A stretch of DNA of 6,705 bases from Bacteroidales bacterium (GCA_004551865.1 SFPR01000070.1:1-6705); one strand, 5' to 3'; shown: positions 1-6,580, counted from the stretch's first letter. Numbers and translations are program-made. Notes: generated by a model not told the origin, from the letters alone.

Positions 1-83
1 TGGATAGATAAATATTAGTCTTTTCTCATCGGATTCTTTTAATATCGCTACTCTTTTATTATGTAGTGGTTGTATTATCTTAA

Positions 84-134
84 ATAAAACAAAAACACCT
101 GACTTTACATTCTTGGGTGTAAAACTGGGTGTTT
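84..134 (-). terminator. Probable intrinsic terminator after tRNA-Ser
   Basis: Read on the minus strand, AAACACC (134-128) pairs with GGTGTTT (99-93), extended by one G-U pair (127 with 100). The strand then runs into a T-rich tail at about 84-92. It begins 34 nt past the tRNA 3' end, where a terminator is expected. The loop is long (26 nt) and contains a rival pairing (104-109 with 118-123) and a direct repeat TGGGTGT at 114-120 and 126-132, so the exact fold is uncertain. Confidence 0.5.
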
Positions 135-167
135 GTTTTGCAATCTGCTGATTTTCAGCGTTTGTTG

Positions 168-255
168 CGGAGAGAAAGGGATTCGAACCCTTGATACCCT
201 TTTGGAGTATACACACTTTCCAGGCGTGCCTCTTCAACCACTCGAGCACCTCTCC
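168..255 (-). tRNA. tRNA-Ser, anticodon GGA
   Basis: The 88-nt cloverleaf reads from 255 down to 168. The acceptor stem pairs GGAGAGG (255-249) with TCTCTCC (175-169), with discriminator G at 168. The anticodon loop CTGGAAA carries anticodon GGA (221-219), which decodes serine UCC/UCU codons. The T arm has stem AAGGG/CCCTT and loop TTCGAAT. The long variable arm is the class II form expected for serine. The bases after the discriminator are CAA, so the 3' CCA is not encoded and must be added by tRNA nucleotidyltransferase. The gene has its own promoter just upstream and lies 52 nt after the NimA-like gene on the same strand. Confidence 0.96.
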
Positions 256-268
256 ATTTTAGCGTTTG

Positions 269-299
269 CAAAGATACGGCTTTTTACCATACTGACAAA
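269..299 (-). promoter_or_regulatory. Bacteroidetes-type promoter of tRNA-Ser
   Basis: On the minus strand a TTTG -33 element (299-296) is followed by 19 nt and a TATCTTTG -7 element (276-269), a full match to the Bacteroidetes consensus TTTG-N19-21-TAnnTTTG. Initiation would fall near 262-264, giving a leader of only about 7-9 nt before the mature tRNA 5' end. The -33 box lies just past the stop codon of the upstream gene, so the tRNA can be transcribed independently of it. Confidence 0.8.
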
Positions 300-307
300 G
301 ATTTTTG

Positions 308-790
308 TTATCTTTTTGCAATTTTTGCTTTGCCCGAAAGGCTTTGCACTTTCAGCCGCATGACTTTTGTGCGGTGCAGGGCTGCGGGATTAAACTCAAA
401 ATGTGTCTTGTGATAATGGTCGGTTATCAGTTGCAAGGCACGGAGTTTGTCGTCTGCTTTGTCGATTAGTTCTATCTTTCCGCTGCCAATAATGCTGCGA
501 TAGTTCATTGTGCAGTAGCCTTTTTCGCTGTCGGAGAAAAGGTTGTGCGAACAATCTGCCTCAAAACTTGCCATGGGATTTTGTGCAATGAGTTCATATT
601 TTCGTCCTTCGGCCGCTCCGTGAAAGTAAAGGAACAATCCTTCGTCCGTTTGCTCAAATCCAAAGTTCAACGGTAGCAGGTAGGGAACGCCTCTTTCGCT
701 GTCGTTCAAGCCCAAGACGCATACATCGCATTCAGATAGTATGTCGATTATTTCATCTGTGTCTTTTATTTCTCTGTCGGAGCGTCTCAT
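308..790 (-). CDS. NimA-like pyridoxamine 5'-phosphate oxidase family protein
   Basis: This 160-residue protein has the length and layout of the NimA/flavin-binding split-barrel family (pyridoxamine-phosphate-oxidase superfamily). Visible family features are the N-terminal MRRSDREI (1-8), the strand VPYLLPLNFGFE (35-46), YFHGAAEGRKYELI (55-68) with H57, CSHN (80-83), and CTMNYRSIIGSGKIEL (93-108) followed by a C-terminal KVMRLKVQSLSGK (142-154). Some family members reduce 5-nitroimidazoles and confer resistance, but most are uncharacterised cytosolic flavoproteins, so resistance should not be assumed. There is no signal peptide or membrane segment. The gene starts 17 nt after the murF-alr stop with an A-rich, Shine-Dalgarno-less leader and no promoter of its own, which suggests co-transcription with murF-alr. 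Family assignment is firm; the substrate is unknown. Confidence 0.87.
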   Translation of the reverse strand: MRRSDREIKDTDEIIDILSECDVCVLGLNDSERGVPYLLPLNFGFEQTDEGLFLYFHGAAEGRKYELIAQNPMASFEADCSHNLFSDSEKGYCTMNYRSIIGSGKIELIDKADDKLRALQLITDHYHKTHFEFNPAALHRTKVMRLKVQSLSGKAKIAKR

Positions 791-807
791 TTTGTTTTTG
801 TGGTGTT

Positions 808-3204
808 TTACTCGTGATAATATACTCTTTTTATTCTTTCGGATACCGATGTGAAGATTTCATAGCTGATTGTATCTAAGGCTTTTGCCATATTATCGAC
901 GGGATTTTCTTCTCCGAAGATGACAACTCGGTCGCCCACTTTGGCATCTATGCCGCTCAGATTTATCATGCACATATCCATGCAGATATTTCCCACAATC
1001 GGTGCTTTGTGAGAGTTAATCCATACTTTGAAACCTCGTTCGGACAGGTGTCTGTTCACTCCGTCGGCATATCCTACTGGGATTACGCCTATGGTGGTGG
1101 TGTCTTTGGCTATGAAGTTCCTCATGTAGCTTACGCTTTCGCCTTTTGCAATCGTTCTTATCTCGGTCAGGCAGGTTTCGAGGCTGTGTACATATCTCAG
1201 GTGTTGCTCTGTGGCTTTGTCCCAACCTATTCCGTACATTCCGACTCCTAATCTGACCATGTCGAAGTGGGCTTGCGGAAAACGGATTATGCCGGCAGAG
1301 TTGCAGATGTGCCGTAGAATTTTGTAGTCGAAGGCTTGGGTGAGTGCGTCTGCAAAGTATGTGAATTTATTTATTTGAAGTGCTGTAAAATTGTCTTGTT
1401 CCGGACTGTCGGCACAGGCAAAGTGCGAAAAGACAGAGGCAATGTGAAGGTTGGGGTATTGTTTCAGTGTGTCAATCAGCCTTGGCAGGTCGGCTTGTTC
1501 AAATCCCAAACGGTGCATTCCGGTATCTGCTTTGATGTGTACTTTGAGTGGCAGGTTTTTTACCAAGTTTAGGCTTGCAAAGTTGTGAACAACAGGTTCT
1601 AAGTTGTACTCTTGCATCTTTTCTAAGGCGTCTGCTTCAAGTGTTACGACCATTATCGGTAGTGTGATGCCGTTGTTTCTCAGTGTGATGCCTTCGTCGG
1701 CAAATGCAACGGTGAGATAGTCTGCCAAGGACTGCTGCAACTGTCTTGCAACTTCGCTTCCGCCACATCCGTAGCTTGATGCTTTGACCATTCCCATAAG
1801 AAGGGTGTCGGGTTTGAGCTGAGATTTGAAGTATCTTACGTTTTCGTCCAAGGCACTGAGGTTTACTTTTAGAACGCTTTGATGACTCAGGGTTTCCAAT
1901 CGCTTGGATATTCGTTCGAGTTCGGCTTTGCGTGAGCCTTTGAGGAGTATGGCTTTGCCGGCAAAGTCGCTTGCCGATGTTTTGAGCAGAAATTCGTCTG
2001 CCGAAGAAAAGAAGTGGTGTGGCAAATCAAAGACTTTGTCGTTGTTTACAAAGTCTGTGCCTATTCCGTAGAGAAATGAGACGCCTTTGTTTTTGAGAAG
2101 GGTGTTTATTCTGCCGAGTGTGAGTGTTGTATCGCGGTCCTTTTCTTGCAGGTCGGAGAGTATGGCAATTCTTTGCAGTTTGGGATTTTGGGTATTGAGG
2201 AAGTCGAGTGCGGCTTCGAGCGATGTGAAGTCAAGACAATAGCAGTCGTTTACCAAAACAGAGCCTCCGATTGATTGTTTTATCTGCATTCTCATGTCCA
2301 AGGCTGTGAGTTGTCTCATTCTCTGCTTGATTTTCTCAGGTTTTATGCCGAGTTGTTTGCTCAAAACGAATGCTGAGGCTGCGTTTTCGCAGCTCACCTT
2401 GTCAGAAAAGGGGAGGGGCAGGTCTTTTATTACCTCTTTGCTAAGATAGGATAGCAATTCTATGTTGTTTTGTCGGCAGAAGGTTTTTACTCTTTCAAAC
2501 AACACAGAATTGTCTTGGCTGCATATCAGCGTCTTGCAGCCTTTGAAGAGTTGCAGTTTCTCGTTTATTTTCTCTTCTTCCGATGAAAAATTTACTCTGT
2601 GGGCTTCTCCGATATTGGTAATAAGACCTGTATCGGGCAAAATCATCTCTTGCAGTGCCTGCATTTGGTTTGGTGCCGATATTCCTGCCTCAAACACAGC
2701 TGCTTCGTGGCTTTGGTCAAGCTGCCAGAGCGAAATGGGGACACCAATTTGGGAGTTGTAGCTACGAGGAGTGAAACATATCTTTTTGTCTTCGCCAACA
2801 AGTATTTTGGTCCACTCTTTCACTATTGTTTTTCCGTTGCTTCCTGTAATTGCAACAACCTTTCCCGAAAAACATTTGCGGATATACTTTGCCACATCTT
2901 GCAGTGCTTTGAGACTATCTTCGACAATGAAAAATGTGGCATCTTTTCCTTTTGCACAATCTTCGTTTTGACAGACAAAAATCCGTATTCCTTTGTCGTA
3001 TAGTTCGTTTATATATCGATGTCCATCGTTGTTTGCTGTTTTTATTGCAAAAAAAACGGTGTCTTCGGTCGTATTGAGCCGGCGAGAGTCAAAAAGCAGA
3101 TTGGCAACCGAAGGTGCTGCAGATTTGTTCTCGTCAGTTGCTGCTTTACCACAGACTTTTATGGCATTGCAAGCCTCTGCAAATTCTTTCAGACTTAAAA
3201 TCAT
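808..3204 (-). CDS. murF-alr: Bifunctional MurF ligase / alanine racemase fusion
   Basis: This 798-residue cytosolic fusion makes two steps of peptidoglycan precursor synthesis. The N-terminal MurF part (about 1-435) adds D-Ala-D-Ala to UDP-MurNAc-tripeptide using ATP. It shows DSRRL (39-43, UDP site), the P-loop GSNGKT (121-126), TPRSYNSQIG (145-154), FEAGIS (171-176), NIGEAH (197-202), K216 as the likely carbamylated lysine, and KGSRKAELE (422-430). The C-terminal alanine racemase part (about 440-798) converts L-Ala to D-Ala. It has the PLP lysine K474 in MVKASSYG, DTGMHRLGF (560-568), FSHFACAD (592-599), R651 in DMVRLGVGMYG, and the catalytic tyrosine Y693 in VSYMR. This fusion is known across Bacteroidetes. 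One oddity is C323 where the usual DSYNxN motif has asparagine. A longer frame begins at 3243, but I chose the ATG at 3204 because a -7 element at 3219-3226 lies between the two and MILSLKEF fits a MurF N-terminus. Confidence 0.95.
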   Translation of the reverse strand: MILSLKEFAEACNAIKVCGKAATDENKSAAPSVANLLFDSRRLNTTEDTVFFAIKTANNDGHRYINELYDKGIRIFVCQNEDCAKGKDATFFIVEDSLKALQDVAKYIRKCFSGKVVAITGSNGKTIVKEWTKILVGEDKKICFTPRSYNSQIGVPISLWQLDQSHEAAVFEAGISAPNQMQALQEMILPDTGLITNIGEAHRVNFSSEEEKINEKLQLFKGCKTLICSQDNSVLFERVKTFCRQNNIELLSYLSKEVIKDLPLPFSDKVSCENAASAFVLSKQLGIKPEKIKQRMRQLTALDMRMQIKQSIGGSVLVNDCYCLDFTSLEAALDFLNTQNPKLQRIAILSDLQEKDRDTTLTLGRINTLLKNKGVSFLYGIGTDFVNNDKVFDLPHHFFSSADEFLLKTSASDFAGKAILLKGSRKAELERISKRLETLSHQSVLKVNLSALDENVRYFKSQLKPDTLLMGMVKASSYGCGGSEVARQLQQSLADYLTVAFADEGITLRNNGITLPIMVVTLEADALEKMQEYNLEPVVHNFASLNLVKNLPLKVHIKADTGMHRLGFEQADLPRLIDTLKQYPNLHIASVFSHFACADSPEQDNFTALQINKFTYFADALTQAFDYKILRHICNSAGIIRFPQAHFDMVRLGVGMYGIGWDKATEQHLRYVHSLETCLTEIRTIAKGESVSYMRNFIAKDTTTIGVIPVGYADGVNRHLSERGFKVWINSHKAPIVGNICMDMCMINLSGIDAKVGDRVVIFGEENPVDNMAKALDTISYEIFTSVSERIKRVYYHE

Positions 3205-3218
3205 GACAAAATTTTTTG

Positions 3219-3226
3219 CAAAGGTA
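3219..3226 (-). promoter_or_regulatory. -7 element of the murF-alr promoter
   Basis: TACCTTTG on the minus strand matches the Bacteroidetes -7 consensus TAnnTTTG exactly. It lies 14 nt upstream of the preferred murF-alr ATG, implying a leader of roughly 8-10 nt. The -33 element is weak: the nearest candidate is ATTG at 3244-3241, with a 14-nt spacer that is shorter than the usual 19-21. The same transcript would carry the downstream NimA-like gene. Confidence 0.6.
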
Positions 3227-3295
3227 GCAAAAAGCACTAACAATCATCATGGCTTTTTGCACCAAGAATAAGCACGGAAACCATTCTGCGAAAAT

Positions 3296-3396
3296 AAAGC
3301 GGCGTATCAGAAAAATAAAACGCCGTTTCGCGAAAATAAAACGGCGTTTTAATCATCATAAAACGGCGTTTTGCAAACAATAAAACGCCGTTTTAT
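3296..3396. repeat. Array of five short palindromes, 21-22 bp period
   Basis: Five copies of a 13-bp near-palindrome AAAACGSCGTTTT follow one another. Unit 1 is degenerate (3296-3307); the others are at 3317-3328, 3338-3350, 3360-3372 and 3382-3394. The central bases fall at 3302, 3323, 3344, 3366 and 3388, so spacing is 21, 21, 22 and 22 bp, about two helical turns. All units read ATAAA(A/G)CG(G/C)CGT on the plus strand. The central base is G in units 1, 3 and 4 and C in units 2 and 5. Units 2 and 3 can therefore pair as a 13-bp stem with a 10-nt loop, and units 4 and 5 as a 15-bp stem with a 9-nt loop. TTTCGCGAAA (3326-3335) is a further perfect palindrome between units 2 and 3. The array fills the gap between the etfA stop and the murF-alr promoter. 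Its function is unknown. Confidence 0.9.
3358..3396 (-). terminator. Possible terminator hairpin of the etf operon
   Basis: Palindrome units 4 and 5 form a perfect 15-bp stem (3358-3372 with 3382-3396) around a 9-nt loop, starting 23 nt past the etfA stop. On the minus strand the second arm ends in CGTTTTAT, so the stem carries an A-tract before and a T-tract after its GC core, as in bidirectional intrinsic terminators. No separate T-run follows, so termination efficiency is uncertain. The second hairpin (3316-3328 with 3339-3351) could act in tandem. Confidence 0.45.
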
Positions 3397-3419
3397 TTTG
3401 TCAAAACTTAAAGCTCTGA

Positions 3420-4421
3420 TTATTTGACGATTGCTTTGAGCTTTTCAGTCAGTATAGGAATGATTTTGTTTGCATCTCCCACAATGCCCAAATCGGCAAC
3501 CGACATGATTGGTGCGTATTTGTCTTTGTTGATTGCAACTATAAATTCGCTCTCTTCCATACCTGCCAAGTGTTGAATGGCTCCCGAAATTCCGCAAGCC
3601 ATATATAGCTGTGGTCTTACGGTCTTTCCGGTTTGTCCTACTTGTCTTTCGTGTCCGATTATGCCTGCATCGACGCAAGCTCTCGACGAAGAAACTTCTC
3701 CTTTCAACACTTTTGCCAATTCTCCAAGCATTTCAAAGCCTTCTTTTGAGCCGACACCGCGTCCTCCGGAAATCAAAATTTTTGCTTCCGATATATCGAC
3801 CATGTTGTCGGTTGCTTTTACTGTTTCGAGAACCTTGACTTTGAATTTGCTCTTATCGAAATTAACTTTGTAGTCGATGACTTCGCCCTTGCGTGCGGCA
3901 TCTGCCTCCATTGCCTTCATAACTCCGGGACGTACCGTACTCATTTGAGGACGGTGGTCGGGACATATGATTGTTGCCATGAGGTTTCCGCCAAATGCGG
4001 GACGGGTTGACCAAAGCTCTTTCTCTTCGGAGATTTCCAATTTGGTACAATCGGCTGTCAAACCGGTGGTTACTCTTGCCGAAAGACGAGGACCGAGGTC
4101 TCTTCCGATGGTTGTTGCTCCTATGAGGACGATTGAGGGTTTTTGTTCGCAGATTATCTGATATATTGCTTGAGCGTAAGGCTCTGTTGTGTAGGTTGCA
4201 AGACACTCATCATCGACAACCAAAACTTTGTCGGCTCCGTGAGCAATCAAATCGCCTGCAAGCTCTTTCACATTGTGTCCCAAAAGCATTGCATACACCT
4301 CTTGGTTCAAATCTTGTGCCAAATCGTGGGCTTTTCCCAACAATTCCAAAGCCACGTTTTGCAATTTGCCTTCTCTTTGTTCGCAGAAGACAAATACATT
4401 CTTATATTGTGATTTATCCAT
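3420..4421 (-). CDS. etfA: Electron transfer flavoprotein, alpha subunit
   Basis: EtfA (333 residues, normal length) pairs with EtfB to pass electrons between an acyl-CoA dehydrogenase and its redox partner in the cytosol. The N-terminal domain I (about 1-200) contains the conserved GATTIGRDLGPRLSARVTTG (101-120) and FGGN (143-146). The C-terminal FAD domain (about 205-330) has SGGRGVGS (218-225), SSRACVD (245-251), QVGQTGKTVRP (260-270), GISGAIQH (277-284), INKD (297-300) and DLGIVGD (310-316). These are the expected contacts for the FAD that shuttles electrons to the dehydrogenase. It starts 15 nt after the etfB stop, so the two are translated from one message. The leader AAAAGAAACGACGTA is A-rich and lacks a clear Shine-Dalgarno sequence. 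It is the last gene of the operon, followed by the palindrome array. Confidence 0.97.
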   Translation of the reverse strand: MDKSQYKNVFVFCEQREGKLQNVALELLGKAHDLAQDLNQEVYAMLLGHNVKELAGDLIAHGADKVLVVDDECLATYTTEPYAQAIYQIICEQKPSIVLIGATTIGRDLGPRLSARVTTGLTADCTKLEISEEKELWSTRPAFGGNLMATIICPDHRPQMSTVRPGVMKAMEADAARKGEVIDYKVNFDKSKFKVKVLETVKATDNMVDISEAKILISGGRGVGSKEGFEMLGELAKVLKGEVSSSRACVDAGIIGHERQVGQTGKTVRPQLYMACGISGAIQHLAGMEESEFIVAINKDKYAPIMSVADLGIVGDANKIIPILTEKLKAIVK

Positions 4422-4436
4422 TACGTCGTTTCTTTT

Positions 4437-5222
4437 TTAGATGATGAACTTTTCTTTCAATTTGCTGATGATTAGGTCGGCTGCTTCTTCGGGTGAAAGT
4501 CCGTCATGGACCATTCCTGCCGGTTTCATCTCTTTTGCACCTGCTTTCTTGACCTTTGTAGGAGAGCCTTTCAAGCCTAATTTCTCTTCTTCGACATCAA
4601 TTTTGTCTGTGTCCCAGATTTCAACTTCCTTATCCCAAGCCTCAACAATTCCTTTGACGCTCATGTAACGAGGTTTTACCGCAGAGGCAAGGCAGGTTAG
4701 CAAACAAGGGCTTTCAACCTCTACAATTTGATAGCCGTCCTCCAATTGCTTTTTGATTTTGAACGTTTTGTTGCCGTCAAACTCCAATCCCTCCAAATAA
4801 CTTACCTGAGGAATGCCCAAATGCTCCGCAATCTGAGGTCCTACCTGCGCAGTATCGCCGTCAATCGCCTGTCTGCCCGCCAAAACCAAGTCAAAATCCA
4901 AAACTTTCAACGCTCCGGCCAACGCATTTGAGGTTGCAAGAGTGTCAGCTCCCGCAAACTTGCGGCTTGTCAGCAATATGGCACGGTCAGCACCCATTGC
5001 AAATGCCTCTCTCAAAATTGCTTCTGCCTGAGGTGGTCCCATGGTTATCACGGTTACCTCTGCACCATATTGTTCTTTCAATTGGAGAGCGTATTCCAAG
5101 CCTCCCTTGTCGTCAGGGTTGATGATTGAAGGAATACCGTCTCTTATTAGAGTTCCCGTCTTTGGATCGAGCTTAACCTCTGTTGTATCGGGAACCTGCT
5201 TGATACAAACTACTATTTTCAT
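4437..5222 (-). CDS. etfB: Electron transfer flavoprotein, beta subunit (bifurcating-type)
   Basis: EtfB (261 residues) is the partner of EtfA. Conserved stretches are CIKQVPD (6-12), GTLIRDGIPSIINPDD (23-38), GADRAILL (78-85), GADTLATSNALAGAL (91-105), the nucleotide-binding segment AGRQAIDGDTAQVGPQIAEH (115-134), PRYMSVKGI (184-192) and a C-terminal arm (about 235-261) that in the family embraces EtfA. The segments around 23-38 and 115-134 read like the EtfB of clostridial Bcd/Etf complexes, which bind a second FAD and oxidise NADH with electron bifurcation to ferredoxin, rather than the AMP-binding respiratory form. That functional class is inferred by resemblance. It lies between the dehydrogenase gene (32-nt gap) and etfA (15-nt gap). 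No Shine-Dalgarno sequence is visible. Confidence 0.96.
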   Translation of the reverse strand: MKIVVCIKQVPDTTEVKLDPKTGTLIRDGIPSIINPDDKGGLEYALQLKEQYGAEVTVITMGPPQAEAILREAFAMGADRAILLTSRKFAGADTLATSNALAGALKVLDFDLVLAGRQAIDGDTAQVGPQIAEHLGIPQVSYLEGLEFDGNKTFKIKKQLEDGYQIVEVESPCLLTCLASAVKPRYMSVKGIVEAWDKEVEIWDTDKIDVEEEKLGLKGSPTKVKKAGAKEMKPAGMVHDGLSPEEAADLIISKLKEKFII

Positions 5223-5255
5223 TCTATAATTCGATTTATTTTCTCACTACTCTAA

Positions 5256-6395
5256 TTATTTCAACAAAGAAGCTGCAATCACCATACGTTGAACCTCGCT
5301 TGTGCCTTCGTAAATCTCTGTGATTTTTGCATCTCTCATCATTCTCTCAACAGGATATTCTCTTGTGTATCCGTATCCTCCGTGAAGCTGAACGGCTTTG
5401 GTTGTAACCTCCATTGCAGTTTGTGCAGCAAAGAGCTTTGCCATTGCAGCGTCTTTTGAATAAGGGATACCGTGGTCCTTTTTGTATGCAGCCGAACGAA
5501 CAAGAAATCTTGCAGCATTCACATTTGTTTCCATCTCTGCAAGTTGGAATTGAGTGTTTTGGAATTGTGCTATACTCCTTCCAAATTGCTTTCTTTCCTT
5601 GGTGTATTTTACTGTTTCGTCCATGGCACCTTGTGCAATTCCCAAGGCTTGTGATGCAATTCCTATACGACCTCCGTCCAATGTTTTCATTGCAATGACA
5701 AATCCTTTTCCGACTTTACCCAAAAGGTTCTCCTTTGGAATGCGGCAGTTTTCGAATATAAGCTCACAAGTTGCCGAACCGCGAATACCGAGTTTCTTTT
5801 CCTTCTTTCCGATTGAGAAGCCGGGAGTTCCTTTCTCGACAATGAAAGCTGAAATACCCTTGTTGCCGAGGCTCTTGTCGGTCATTGCAAAGATGACATA
5901 CACGTGTGCATAGCCGGCATTTGTGATGAATATTTTGCTACCATTTAATATATAGCTGTCTCCGTCTTCAACTGCGGTAGTTTGTTGCATTGCTGCATCG
6001 GTACCTGCATTAGGTTCGGTCAAACCAAAAGCTCCAATCCATTCTCCGCTTGCCAAGCGAGGGATATACTTTTGTTTTTGTTCCTCTGTTCCGTTTTCCA
6101 TAATGGGGGCAATACACAAAGAAGTGTGAGCCGAAAGCACTACTCCGGTTGTTGCACAAACTCTCGAGAGTTCCTCAACCGCCATGGTGTACATTTGATT
6201 TGTGCCGCCCTGTCCGCCATATTCTTTTGGCACAGGGATACCCATCAAACCAATCTTGCTCATTTTCTCGACTGTTTCAAGCGGAAAACGCTCCTGATCG
6301 TCAATTTCCGCAGCCAAAGGCTTAACTTCGTTCTCTGCAAACTCTCTTATCATCTGCAAGAACAACTCTTCTTGTTTTGTTAGACTGAAATCCAT
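5256..6395 (-). CDS. bcd: Acyl-CoA dehydrogenase, butyryl-CoA dehydrogenase type
   Basis: This 379-residue FAD enzyme catalyses the interconversion of an acyl-CoA and its 2-enoyl-CoA. It has the full family layout: an N-terminal helical domain (1-120), a middle beta domain with FGLTEPNAGTDA (123-134) and NGSKIFITNAG (151-161) for flavin and substrate binding, and a C-terminal helical domain with ERKQFGRSIAQFQ (267-279), QLHGGYGYTREYPVER (336-351) and IYEGTSEVQR (361-370). E363 is the expected catalytic base, placed as in short-chain (butyryl) dehydrogenases. The N-terminal MDFSLTKQEELF and the linked etfBA genes favour butyryl-/crotonyl-CoA as substrate. A branched-chain acyl-CoA (amino-acid breakdown) remains possible. 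M136 replaces the small residue usually found just after GTDA(A/S). The gene heads the operon, with a -7 element 46 nt upstream of its ATG. Confidence 0.94.
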   Translation of the reverse strand: MDFSLTKQEELFLQMIREFAENEVKPLAAEIDDQERFPLETVEKMSKIGLMGIPVPKEYGGQGGTNQMYTMAVEELSRVCATTGVVLSAHTSLCIAPIMENGTEEQKQKYIPRLASGEWIGAFGLTEPNAGTDAAMQQTTAVEDGDSYILNGSKIFITNAGYAHVYVIFAMTDKSLGNKGISAFIVEKGTPGFSIGKKEKKLGIRGSATCELIFENCRIPKENLLGKVGKGFVIAMKTLDGGRIGIASQALGIAQGAMDETVKYTKERKQFGRSIAQFQNTQFQLAEMETNVNAARFLVRSAAYKKDHGIPYSKDAAMAKLFAAQTAMEVTTKAVQLHGGYGYTREYPVERMMRDAKITEIYEGTSEVQRMVIAASLLK

Positions 6396-6441
6396 ATTTT
6401 GCTTAGTGTTTATTTATTTCAATAATGTTGTTTCAAAACTG

Positions 6442-6449
6442 CAAATATA
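6442..6449 (-). promoter_or_regulatory. -7 element of the bcd-etfBA promoter
   Basis: TATATTTG on the minus strand is an exact TAnnTTTG match, 46 nt upstream of the bcd start, giving a leader of about 40 nt. I find no TTTG at the usual 19-21 nt spacing. The weaker TTCG at 6468-6465 (15-nt spacer) is the closest candidate, so the -33 element is poor or the promoter depends on an activator. Confidence 0.55.
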
Positions 6450-6531
6450 CGAAAAAAACACAATCGAACGCCTTTTTGTACTAAAATCCTTGCCGAAAAG
6501 CTCTCAAACAACCTTCTTGTACCACAAATAA

Positions 6532-6580
6532 ATCGAACTCTGTCCTACACAAAATCATCTATGGTTAACGTGAGTTCGAT
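6532..6580. repeat. 9-bp inverted repeat near the IS boundary
   Basis: ATCGAACTC (6532-6540) and GAGTTCGAT (6572-6580) are perfect inverted copies 31 nt apart. The right copy is part of GTTAACGTGAGTTCGAT (6564-6580), which may be the terminal repeat of the insertion sequence. A second nested pair, TGAGTT (6571-6576) with AACTCA (6588-6593), shares the same bases. The left copy could be a remnant of another element end, an operator half-site, or chance. Confidence 0.5.

Noticed and set aside
1..83. Possible end of a further gene at the left edge
   Set aside because: The stretch is A+T-rich with stops in several frames and shows no recognisable coding or RNA signature.
297..315. A 6-bp hairpin AAAGAT/ATCTTT around the NimA-like stop codon as a terminator
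   Set aside because: The stem is short and almost all A-T, with no following T-run on the minus strand, and it overlaps the -33 box of the tRNA promoter.
133..363. A 76-codon open frame on the plus strand
   Set aside because: It runs across the antisense of the tRNA-Ser gene and the end of the NimA-like gene. Its composition is that of antisense reading and it has no promoter or recognisable domain.
2599..3003. A 134-codon open frame antisense to murF-alr
   Set aside because: It lies wholly inside a conserved gene on the other strand, resembles no known protein, and has no TAnnTTTG promoter that I can find before it.
3288..3396. The phased repeats as a CRISPR array
   Set aside because: The repeat is 13 bp and palindromic, the intervals between units are only about 8-10 nt and similar to each other, and no cas gene is present.
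5982..6383. A 133-codon open frame antisense to the acyl-CoA dehydrogenase
   Set aside because: It lies wholly inside a well-conserved gene; its cysteine- and phenylalanine-rich sequence is typical of reverse-complement translation.
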